From contig JAUNQM010000020.1 of NCBI GenBank assembly GCA_030536165.1, positions 1 to 15,737 of the forward strand: a stretch of 15,737 nt of DNA, read 5' to 3'. Each line of letters opens with the position of its first letter. Positions within the stretch are counted from its first letter, which is position 1. The notes below the pieces were generated by a model, which had not been told where the DNA came from, did not search any database, and saw only the letters and a program-made list of their open reading frames with translations. This DNA is from Prevotellaceae bacterium (GTDB taxonomy: Bacteria; Bacteroidota; Bacteroidia; Bacteroidales; Bacteroidaceae). Below are positions 7,794 through 14,717 of the stretch, piece after piece. A program made the position numbers and the translations under genes.

Positions 7794-8638
7794 ATTATAG
7801 CAGCTTCGTCGTCAGGTAGGCAATGAAGCGTGAAAATAGGTGTGGTTTCTATGATTGATGATACTGTGTCGCAGATGCCGTTGTAGATGTCTTTGTCCCA
7901 TTTCATCGATGAGCATGATGGCAGGAATGAGGCAAATGCTTCCACGACGTCGAGACGCTCGATGCTGTTCTGCTTTGCACGGTCGATGCGTGTAACGGCT
8001 CCGAGTTTTGCTGAAATCTGTCGGTAGCAAGGAGTCTTGCCGCTCCACGGACTTCCATATATATAAGGTGTGCCGTCCTTGACGCGAACAACAGGATTGT
8101 CGTCGTTCATGAGTTCAGAGTCAGGAATGTTCTTGAGCCAAAGCTGTGAGTGGGTGCTTTTGCCAGTTCCGCTCTTTGCTATGAATGGGTAGCCGTAGCC
8201 GTTGTTGAGGATTGTTGAAGCGTGGATGAGCAGTGTCTGCTTGATGCTACCGGCAAAAGCGAAGACAAACATGACAGCATCGTTAAGTCCAAACCTACGC
8301 ATGCGGTCGTTGCCTTGTAGGGCACAAGAGCAGTTGCGGAAAGGTTTGTCGGTCTTGAGTAGGCAGCAACTGTTGCCGGCTGTGTCGGACACGATGTATT
8401 GATAGCCGCCATTAGATAGACGATAGACTTTTGCGCGTCCGTCGCCGAGTTCGAAGTCGCCAATCATCTCGTTGTCTTTGTCGGGCTGAATGGTGTCATC
8501 TACTGTCAGCGTGAAGAGCAAGTCTTCGTCTGGCTTTTCAACAATAAATGGGATGAATGAAGGCAGGAAGTCGAAAGAGTTTCTTCCTCCTTCGGTTATA
8601 TTGATTTGAAAATAGTGGTCTGCTACTTTGTAGTACAT
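7766..8638 (-). CDS. HPr-kinase/phosphorylase-like P-loop protein
   Basis: A 290-aa protein with a beta-rich N-terminal half and a C-terminal HprK-like kinase domain. The P-loop is AKSGTGKST (residues 154-162). A paired acidic motif (MNDDNPVV, D179/D180) corresponds to the metal-binding region, and GSPWSGK (196-201) follows. HprK relatives outside the PTS occur in peptide-maturation clusters, where some phosphorylate the precursor peptide. No HPr or PTS gene is nearby. Its tail overlaps the S26-like gene by 28 nt. Ends in TAG. Family assignment is good; a link to a peptide substrate is inferred from the neighbours only. Confidence 0.82.
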   Translation of the reverse strand: MYYKVADHYFQINITEGGRNSFDFLPSFIPFIVEKPDEDLLFTLTVDDTIQPDKDNEMIGDFELGDGRAKVYRLSNGGYQYIVSDTAGNSCCLLKTDKPFRNCSCALQGNDRMRRFGLNDAVMFVFAFAGSIKQTLLIHASTILNNGYGYPFIAKSGTGKSTHSQLWLKNIPDSELMNDDNPVVRVKDGTPYIYGSPWSGKTPCYRQISAKLGAVTRIDRAKQNSIERLDVVEAFASFLPSCSSMKWDKDIYNGICDTVSSIIETTPIFTLHCLPDDEAAIICHKAISRA

Positions 8639-8653
8639 GCGGTTGCGCGAAAT

Positions 8654-8681
8654 AGTAAATCGTAAATGGTAAATTGTAAAT
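8654..8681. repeat. Period-7 tandem repeat NGTAAAT x4, N = A, C, G, T in turn
   Basis: AGTAAAT, CGTAAAT, GGTAAAT and TGTAAAT follow one another without interruption. The six-base core is invariant, and the remaining base takes each of the four values once. It fills most of the 44-nt gap between the secreted-protein stop (8683) and the HprK-like start (8638). Confidence 0.85.
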
Positions 8682-8682
8682 G

Positions 8683-9222
8683 TTATGGTCTTCCTGGAGG
8701 AGGTGTACCAGGTTTCATTCCTTTAGGAGGAGCAGGGGCTTTGTTTTGCTTTGCAGCTTTTTTCTCCTCTTTAGCTTTCTTCTTTTCCTCCTTTGTCAGC
8801 TTTGGTGCTGATTCCGATTGGTCAACGGCTTCGCTCATATCGACAGGAGTAAAGGCGAAGTCAGATGTTTCGATGTTTTTGATTAGGAGATTGTTTTTCT
8901 TGTATTTCTCCAGCATCTTGTTGTACTTCTTCTCAATGTTTTTCTTCTTGACGTCGTAGATAAAGACGCAAGTGCGGTGTTTCTGCTGATAAGTGCTTTC
9001 GACGTAATTCTTGAGCTGATAGGAGTAGTTTTCACGTCCGAGTATGAAGCCTGTTTTCTTGTTCATGAACAGACTATCTACGTTTTGTATCGGTGTGAAA
9101 TATACTACAGAGTCTTTGAATGAAGCTGAGACTCCGAAAGCGTAAGCAGAAGTAATTGTGGTCTTTTCAGCCATTGCCTGGCATGAAATGATCAGCGATA
9201 TGATGAAGAGTAGCTTTTTCAT
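8683..9222 (-). CDS. Secreted protein of unknown function with Lys- and Pro-rich tail
   Basis: A 179-aa protein. Residues 1-18 form a signal peptide (MKKLLFIISLIISCQAMA), with cleavage likely after AMA; Cys14 after IIS could alternatively be a lipobox, so a lipoprotein is possible. The middle (20-120) is a small domain with VYFTPIQNVDSLF and YSYQLKNYVESTYQQKHRTCVFIYD. A segment with many KK/KY pairs follows, then a charged KEEKKKAKEEKKAAK helix and a proline-rich end (APAPPKG...GTPPPGRP). It lies between rpoD (85 nt) and the HprK/S26/PqqD-like trio (44 nt), probably in the same transcript. I do not recognise the family. The disordered tail would suit wall or envelope contact, but that is a guess. 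Confidence 0.75.
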   Translation of the reverse strand: MKKLLFIISLIISCQAMAEKTTITSAYAFGVSASFKDSVVYFTPIQNVDSLFMNKKTGFILGRENYSYQLKNYVESTYQQKHRTCVFIYDVKKKNIEKKYNKMLEKYKKNNLLIKNIETSDFAFTPVDMSEAVDQSESAPKLTKEEKKKAKEEKKAAKQNKAPAPPKGMKPGTPPPGRP

Positions 9223-9249
9223 TTAAGTTTGCGGTTTTGCAGTTGGTGG

Positions 9250-9285
9250 ATATTCTAGATATCCTAGAAATCCTAGATGTTCTAG
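9250..9285. repeat. Period-9 degenerate tandem repeat ending in CTAG x4
   Basis: Four 9-mers, ATATTCTAG, ATATCCTAG, AAATCCTAG and ATGTTCTAG, lie in the gap between rpoD and the secreted-protein gene. CTAG, usually rare, occurs four times in 36 nt. Confidence 0.8.
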
Positions 9286-9307
9286 TTTTTTGTAATCAAT
9301 AAAACTC

Positions 9308-10174
9308 TTACTTGCCTAAGAATGACTTTAGGAGATTCTTGTTTGATCCTTTCTTCAGTTTTCTTATGGCTTTATCTTTTATTTGCCTTACTCTCTCGCG
9401 TGTAAGCCCAAGTCGGTTTCCTATTTCTTCGTAAGTAAGGTCTTGCTCATCTTCAAGCCCGTAGAAGTAGCTGAGCACTTTCTGCTCGCGTGGATTCAAT
9501 GTGCTGAGCACGCGATCTACTTCTTCTTTCAGCGATTCGGATACAAGATTGTTGTCGGCCATCGGTGAGTCCTCGTTGATGAGGATGTCGATGAGTGAGT
9601 TGTCTGTGCCATCGTTGAACGGCGCGTCAATGCTTGTGTGCCGCCCTGTGATGCGTAGTGCTTCAGTCACTTTTTCTTCAGCCATGTTGGCTTCCTCAGC
9701 AAGTTCTTCCACCGAAGGCTTTCGCTCGTTGAGTTGTTCGAACTTGTTGATTTCCCTATTCAGTTTATTTGCAGAGCCTACTTGGTTCATAGGCAGACGT
9801 ATCATGCGGCTTTGCTCTGCAATGGCCTGTGTAATGCTCTGGCGTATCCACCATACAGCATAGGATATGAACTTAAAGCCTCGTGTCTCGTCGAATTTCT
9901 GCGCGGCACGAATCAATCCAAGATTACCCTCGTTGATGATGTCCTCGAGGCTAAGTCCTTGGTTCTGGTATTGTTTTGCAACGGAAACCACAAAGCGGAG
10001 ATTGGACTTTACAAGCTTATCCAATGCCTGTTCATCGCCTTGACGTATTTTCTGGGCGAGTTCCACTTCCTCTTCAGGCGATAGCAGTTCTTCGTGTCCG
10101 ATTTCGAGCAAGAACCTTTCGAGCGACCGGCTTTCGCGCTTTGTTATTGAATTTGAAATCTTAAGTTGTCGCAT
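9308..10174 (-). CDS. rpoD: RNA polymerase primary sigma factor
   Basis: A 288-aa housekeeping sigma factor of the short Bacteroidetes type, lacking region 1.1 and the long non-conserved insert. Region 1.2 is at about 17-50. Region 2 is at about 55-125 and holds the core-binding and -10-reading segment (NEGNLGLIRAAQKFDETRGF and AVWWIRQSITQAI). Region 3 is at about 130-205. Region 4 is at about 215-288, with its helix-turn-helix in LTYEEIGNRLGLTRERVRQI. It directs RNA polymerase to most promoters. Its own promoter and the others in this window carry the TTTG / TAnnTTTG boxes this sigma class reads. The start is the first ATG after the promoter (about 18-nt leader). Downstream genes follow without an evident terminator. 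Confidence 0.97.
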   Translation of the reverse strand: MRQLKISNSITKRESRSLERFLLEIGHEELLSPEEEVELAQKIRQGDEQALDKLVKSNLRFVVSVAKQYQNQGLSLEDIINEGNLGLIRAAQKFDETRGFKFISYAVWWIRQSITQAIAEQSRMIRLPMNQVGSANKLNREINKFEQLNERKPSVEELAEEANMAEEKVTEALRITGRHTSIDAPFNDGTDNSLIDILINEDSPMADNNLVSESLKEEVDRVLSTLNPREQKVLSYFYGLEDEQDLTYEEIGNRLGLTRERVRQIKDKAIRKLKKGSNKNLLKSFLGK

Positions 10175-10199
10175 AATCTGATTAATACATAACGCTTTG

Positions 10200-10231
10200 C
10201 AAAGATAGTAAATTTTTCCCGAACCGCCAAA
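10200..10231 (-). promoter_or_regulatory. Bacteroidetes-type promoter of rpoD
   Basis: Minus-strand TTTG (10228-10231), 20 nt, then TATCTTTG (10200-10207). Transcription would start near 10193, leaving a short leader to the rpoD ATG at 10174. No second promoter of this form is seen between here and the genes down to 6027, which supports one long transcript. Confidence 0.82.
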
Positions 10232-10281
10232 TTTTTCTCTCGTTTATTTATTTCGCACCTTTTGAGGTCGGTAATAAGGAG

Positions 10282-10312
10282 GCCCCTCCCTAGCCCTCCC
10301 CCGTAGGGAGGG
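10282..10312. repeat. CCCTCCC / GGGAGGG hairpin repeat
   Basis: CCCTCCC (10294-10300) and GGGAGGG (10306-10312) form a 7-bp stem with a 5-nt loop, preceded by a direct copy of the left arm (CCCCTCCCTAG). This C-rich motif looks like a dispersed palindromic element, as it contrasts with the AT-rich surroundings. No T run follows on the minus strand, so it is a poor intrinsic terminator. Confidence 0.6.
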
Positions 10313-10358
10313 AACTGAAACCTACCCATAACCATAGAAGGCTATTGGTTTTAGGTTA

Positions 10359-10386
10359 AACCGACAACCCATAACCGACAACCATT
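10359..10386. repeat. Period-7 degenerate tandem repeat AACCNNN x4
   Basis: AACCGAC, AACCCAT, AACCGAC and AACCATT in direct succession, in the gap between the permease gene and the rpoD promoter. The rest of the gap (10387-10560) contains no coding frame I trust and no clear terminator. Confidence 0.7.
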
Positions 10387-10560
10387 TGTGTTATTCCGCG
10401 AAGCGTTTATTCTCTACACTTGCATAACTGCGGGGACGCAAGAGGATAAAGTCATTCCCCAACTTTTTTTTTGAATATATACGACGACTGATGAAAATAG
10501 TGCGAATAAGTGAGTGAATAGTATATGGCGACTTGCCTCGCAGTATGTGTGGAGTGACGT

Positions 10561-11673
10561 TTAGTTTGGTGCGAAGCGGTAGCAGAAATATGCGATAGGG
10601 AGGAATATGAGATTTGGCATCCATGCTGCCAACAGCGGTGACGTGCCGGCATTGATGGCGAAGGTGGATGATATGGTCTGCAACATGATGTAAGTGAAAC
10701 TCAGAGCAAGTCCGATTCCGAGCGAGAGGCCCATGCCGCCTTTGCGTTTCCTCGACGACAATGATGCACCGATGATGGTGAGTATGAATGCAGCAAATGA
10801 GCTTGCTATGCGCTTATAGTATTCCACTTGATACTGTACGACGTTGGTTGATCCACGCTCTTGCTGACGGCTGATGTAGCGCAGTAGTTCGGGCGAGGTA
10901 AACGTCTCCTGCTGTCCCTTAGAGAAGACGAGGTCCATCGGCTCCATGATGATTGTGGTGTCGATAACCGCACCAGTCTGGATTTCCTCCTTCATGCCTT
11001 TGAGCGTTCGTATGCGATAGTTGCGTGCGCTCCAGTGGTAGCGTGAGTCGGAGATGGTGTCGTATTGCATTGATGATGCCGTGAAGTGGCTTACGAGTTT
11101 CTTGTTTTCAAACTTGTCGAGTGAGCAGTTGTAGGCACACTTTGTGTTATTGTCGTAGTGCTCGATGTAGGCAATGACGCCTGGGGCTACCTGCATCTGC
11201 ACGTTGTTTGCTGATGTGTTCTTGTCTTTGTTTCGGTATCTGACCTCGAATGCAAGCTTTATGACGTTGCCTTTTGGTATGACGTATGCACCGAGGTAGA
11301 AGTTGAGTGCCGATATGAGTGCTGCCGAAATGAGGTATGGTCTTAGCAGACGGTTGAAGCTTACTCCGCTCGATATGATTGCGATGATTTCAGAGCCGCC
11401 TGCAAGTTTCGATGTGAAGAATATGACGGCGATGAAGACGAACAGCGGCGAGAAGAGGCAAGCGTAATAAGGAATGAAGTTGAGATAATAGTCGCAGATG
11501 ATGGCACGCAGCGGTGCATGGTACATGCTGAACTTTGCCAGATTCTCGTTGATGTCGAAGACTATTGAAATAGCCAATATCAGGAGAATGGAAAATACGT
11601 ATGTGCCGATGAACTTGAATATTATATATGTGTCAAGTCTCTGCAGTCCTAAATATCTTCTTATGTTGTACAT
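10561..11673 (-). CDS. LptF/LptG-family permease (lipopolysaccharide transport)
   Basis: A 370-aa YjgP/YjgQ-family inner-membrane protein. It has the family's layout: N-terminal membrane helices at about 16-38, 64-86 and 110-132 (including the LSG/IISSGVSFNRLLRP-type coupling loop at about 98-112), a periplasmic beta-jellyroll domain (about 140-280), and C-terminal helices at about 290-305, 313-335 and 350-366. LptF and LptG bind the LptB ATPase and move LPS from the inner membrane to the Lpt bridge. Whether this is the F or the G copy cannot be settled here; in Bacteroidetes the copy beside tgt is usually labelled LptG-like. It follows tgt by 49 nt and is probably in the lon-tgt transcript. 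Ends in TAA. Confidence 0.9.
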   Translation of the reverse strand: MYNIRRYLGLQRLDTYIIFKFIGTYVFSILLILAISIVFDINENLAKFSMYHAPLRAIICDYYLNFIPYYACLFSPLFVFIAVIFFTSKLAGGSEIIAIISSGVSFNRLLRPYLISAALISALNFYLGAYVIPKGNVIKLAFEVRYRNKDKNTSANNVQMQVAPGVIAYIEHYDNNTKCAYNCSLDKFENKKLVSHFTASSMQYDTISDSRYHWSARNYRIRTLKGMKEEIQTGAVIDTTIIMEPMDLVFSKGQQETFTSPELLRYISRQQERGSTNVVQYQVEYYKRIASSFAAFILTIIGASLSSRKRKGGMGLSLGIGLALSFTYIMLQTISSTFAINAGTSPLLAAWMPNLIFLPIAYFCYRFAPN

Positions 11674-11722
11674 CTTGCGGTTTTGTGGTTAATGCCTACG
11701 GTTGTTGGACATCTATAATTAT

Positions 11723-12850
11723 TTACAACCTTCTGCCTAACTGGTCGATGATTGAACGTTTCCATGAGGTGAAGTCGCCTTGTTCTATGTGTTCACGAGC
11801 CTGGGTGACGAGCCTGAGATAGAATGAGAGATTGTGAATGCTGGCTATCTGCATGGCAAGCAGTTCCTGCGCTTTGAATAGGTGGTGGAGGTATGCCTTT
11901 GTATATACAAGGTCGGTCTCGCAGCCATCGGGGTCGATAGGCGAGAAGTCGTTCTCCCACTTCTTGTTGCGCATGTTCATTGTGCCGTTCATCGTAAACA
12001 GCAAAGCGTTTCGTCCGTTGCGTGTTGGCATGACGCAGTCGAACATATCCACGCCTCGTTCGATGCCTTCAAGTATGTTTTGCGGTGTGCCGACTCCCAT
12101 CAGATAGCGAGGCTTGTCCTTTGGAAGTATGCTGTTTACCACTTCAATCATCTCATACATCACTTCCGTCGGCTCGCCTACAGCCAATCCACCGATTGCA
12201 TTTCCGTCGGCACCTTTGTCTGCCACAAACTTTGCTGCCTCGGAACGAAGGTCGCGGTATTTGCAACCCTGTACGATAGGGAATAGCGACTGATGATGTC
12301 CGTAAAGAGGTTCGGTCTCTTCGAGTCGTTTGATGCAGCGGTCGAGCCAGCGTTGTGTCATGAGTAGGCTCTTCTTGGCGTAGTCGTATTCGCTTTCGCC
12401 TGGAGGACACTCGTCGAATGCCATAATGATGTCGGCACCTATTGTACGCTCGGTGTCCATCACGTTTTCAGGCGTGAACATATGGCGAGAGCCGTCGATG
12501 TGCGACTGGAACTGGCAACCCTCTTCAGTCAGTTTGCGTATGCCAGTGAGTGAGAACACCTGAAAGCCTCCGCTGTCGGTGAGTATCGGACGTTCCCAGC
12601 CAATGAACTTATGCAGTCCACCTGCTTGGCGGAGCGTGTCGAGTCCTGGACGCAGATAAAGGTGGTAAGTGTTGCCGAGAATAATCTGCGCATTGACTTG
12701 CTGCCTGAGTTCGCTGAAATGCACGGCCTTGACACTGCCGCAAGTGCCGACAGGCATAAATATCGGAGTGCGTATTTCGCCGTGGTCGGTGGTGATGATG
12801 CCTGTGCGTGCATCACTCATTGGGTCGGTATGTTGCAGAGTGAACTTCAT
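11723..12850 (-). CDS. tgt: Queuine/preQ1 tRNA-guanine transglycosylase
   Basis: A 375-aa tRNA-guanine transglycosylase, which exchanges guanine-34 for the queuosine precursor in GUN-anticodon tRNAs. The general-acid/base Asp is D92 in TDSGGFQVFSL and the nucleophile Asp is D271 in DCVMPTRNGRN. GGLAVGEP and the substrate-binding PIVQG motif are present. The zinc site is unusual. Where the family has a CxCxxC cluster after 'DP', this protein reads DPDGCETDLVYTKAYLHHL with a single Cys (C310), although the later His (H339 in ASIHN) remains. I recall that Bacteroidetes homologues share this loss but cannot verify it. It lies 34 nt after lon and upstream of the Lpt permease. Confidence 0.95.
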   Translation of the reverse strand: MKFTLQHTDPMSDARTGIITTDHGEIRTPIFMPVGTCGSVKAVHFSELRQQVNAQIILGNTYHLYLRPGLDTLRQAGGLHKFIGWERPILTDSGGFQVFSLTGIRKLTEEGCQFQSHIDGSRHMFTPENVMDTERTIGADIIMAFDECPPGESEYDYAKKSLLMTQRWLDRCIKRLEETEPLYGHHQSLFPIVQGCKYRDLRSEAAKFVADKGADGNAIGGLAVGEPTEVMYEMIEVVNSILPKDKPRYLMGVGTPQNILEGIERGVDMFDCVMPTRNGRNALLFTMNGTMNMRNKKWENDFSPIDPDGCETDLVYTKAYLHHLFKAQELLAMQIASIHNLSFYLRLVTQAREHIEQGDFTSWKRSIIDQLGRRL

Positions 12851-12884
12851 TTGCTATTATATTTATATGTATAGCCAATAACCA

Positions 12885-14702
12885 TTATGCCTCTGGCTTT
12901 GGCTTCTCGAATGTGAACTCGATAGGATTCTTGACTTTCTCGTCGAGCAGGGCAAAGCCTAACACGTCGGTGATGTCCTCAACGTAGTGGAAGCTTACGC
13001 CTTCGAGATACTTGTCAGGTATCTCGGCTATGTCGCGCTCGTTGTCCTTACACATTATTATATCTGTGATGCCGGCACGTTTGGCTGCAAGAATCTTCTC
13101 CTTGATTCCGCCTACAGGCAGCACCTTTCCGCGGAGTGTTATCTCGCCAGTCATTGCAGTGTTCTTGCGCACCTTGCATTGTTTCAGTGCCGAAACAATC
13201 GATGTCGCCATCGTTATACCAGCCGAAGGACCGTCCTTTGGCGTTGCACCTTCTGGCACGTGGACATGGATGTTGTAGTTGCTGAATATGCGGTAGTCGA
13301 TGTTAAACTGTTCAGCGTGTGCCTTGATGTATTCCAGAGCAAGCACAGCCGACTCTTTCATCACGTCGCCGAGGTTTCCTGTCAGCGTGAGTTGTGGGTT
13401 ACGGCTCTTGCTGACGCTCGTCTCAATAAACAGAATCTCACCGCCTACGCTTGTCCATGCAAGTCCTGTGACAACTCCGGCATAGTCGTTGCCTTGATAG
13501 ATGTCGTGAGGATAAGGACGTCCGTCGATGAAGTCCGCGAGGTTGTCCTTTGAGATTGTGCTGCATTCAAGTGCGCCATCGGTTGCAATCTTGTATGCAG
13601 CCTTGCGCAGACACATGTTAATCTTCTTTTCGAGCTGACGCACTCCACTTTCGCGTGTGTATGAGTCGATAATCTCGGTTATTGCGGACTTTGCAAACTT
13701 TATCTTGGTTGTCTCTTTGCTGTTCAGTCCAGTGTCTTTGAGTTCCTTAGGGATGAGGTGCTTCTTTGCAATCTCAATCTTTTCTTCAGGTATGTATCCA
13801 CTCACTTCGATGAGTTCCATACGGTCAAGCAATGCGGCAGGTATCGTGTTTACGTTGTTTGCAGTGGCAATGAACATGACTTTCGAGAGGTCATAGTCAA
13901 TGTCGAGGTAGTTGTCGTGGAACGCATTGTTCTGCTCTGGGTCGAGCACCTCAAGCAAAGCCGAAGACGGGTCGCCGTTGACGGAATTCATTGTTGTCAC
14001 CTTGTCGATTTCATCAAGTATGAAGACAGGGTTTGAACTGCCTACCTTTTGTATGCTCTTGATTATTCTACCTGGCATCGCACCTATATAAGTCTTTCTG
14101 TGGCCACGTATTTCCGATTCGTCGTGAAGTCCACCGAGTGAAATGCGCACGTATTTGCGATTCATTGCCTTCGCTATGCTTTTGCCTAAAGACGTCTTGC
14201 CGACTCCTGGAGGGCCATAAAGACAGATGATTGGCGACTTCAAATCGCCGCGTAGCTTCAATACGGCAAGATGCTCAAGTATGCGTGTCTTCACCTTTTC
14301 CATGCCGTAATGGTCGTGGTTGAGTATTTTCTTCGCCCTTGTCAGGTCGAGGTTGTCGGTCGTGTATTCATCCCACGGGAGTGCTACGAGTGTCTGCAAA
14401 TACGAGAACTGAATGTTATAATCAGGACTTTGCGGATGCAACTGGCGCAACTTTTCTATTTCTCTGTCAAATGCAGCCTGCACGTCCTTGCTCCATTTCT
14501 TCTTTGCAGCTTTGTCGAGTATCTCTGTCTCTTCAGGTGAACTGTGCCCATTGCCGAGCTCTTCCTGAATGTTTTTCAGTTGTTGCTGAAGGAAATAGTC
14601 GCGTTGCTGCTGGTCAATGTCTTCGCGTGTTTTTGAACGAATGTCGGCACGTATCTTTGCCAGTTGCATCTGCCTGTCGAGTATCTTCAGCAGCAGAAGC
14701 AC
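12885..14702 (-). CDS. lon: Lon coiled-coil, AAA+ ATPase and Ser-Lys protease part (3' part of interrupted lon)
   Basis: Up to 605 aa if translated from the GTG at 14702, 15 nt after the TAG; an ATG at the 12th codon is another candidate. It begins with the coiled coil (DIDQQQRDYFLQQQLKNIQEELG). The AAA+ module follows, with Walker A GPPGVGKTS (163-171), Walker B VFILDEIDK (D230/E231) and sensor/arginine regions. The protease domain has Ser493 in PKDGPSAGITMATS and Lys536 in GGIKEKILAAK, 43 residues apart as in E. coli Lon (679/722). All catalytic elements are intact, so if this part is translated it could form hexamers, but without the N-domain. No Shine-Dalgarno or clear restart site is visible. 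Confidence 0.85.
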   Translation of the reverse strand: MLLLLKILDRQMQLAKIRADIRSKTREDIDQQQRDYFLQQQLKNIQEELGNGHSSPEETEILDKAAKKKWSKDVQAAFDREIEKLRQLHPQSPDYNIQFSYLQTLVALPWDEYTTDNLDLTRAKKILNHDHYGMEKVKTRILEHLAVLKLRGDLKSPIICLYGPPGVGKTSLGKSIAKAMNRKYVRISLGGLHDESEIRGHRKTYIGAMPGRIIKSIQKVGSSNPVFILDEIDKVTTMNSVNGDPSSALLEVLDPEQNNAFHDNYLDIDYDLSKVMFIATANNVNTIPAALLDRMELIEVSGYIPEEKIEIAKKHLIPKELKDTGLNSKETTKIKFAKSAITEIIDSYTRESGVRQLEKKINMCLRKAAYKIATDGALECSTISKDNLADFIDGRPYPHDIYQGNDYAGVVTGLAWTSVGGEILFIETSVSKSRNPQLTLTGNLGDVMKESAVLALEYIKAHAEQFNIDYRIFSNYNIHVHVPEGATPKDGPSAGITMATSIVSALKQCKVRKNTAMTGEITLRGKVLPVGGIKEKILAAKRAGITDIIMCKDNERDIAEIPDKYLEGVSFHYVEDITDVLGFALLDEKVKNPIEFTFEKPKPEA

Positions 14703-14717
14703 ACGGTCTTTGAGCGA

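Noticed and set aside
10282..10312. GGGAGGG hairpin as an intrinsic terminator of the permease transcript
   Set aside because: No T run follows on the transcribed strand; it fits better as a dispersed palindromic repeat.
10391..10652. Two minus-strand frames (77 and 66 aa) running from the permease 3' end into the gap before rpoD
   Set aside because: Both start inside the permease gene out of frame and their sequences look like frame shadows; no leader or conserved pattern supports them.
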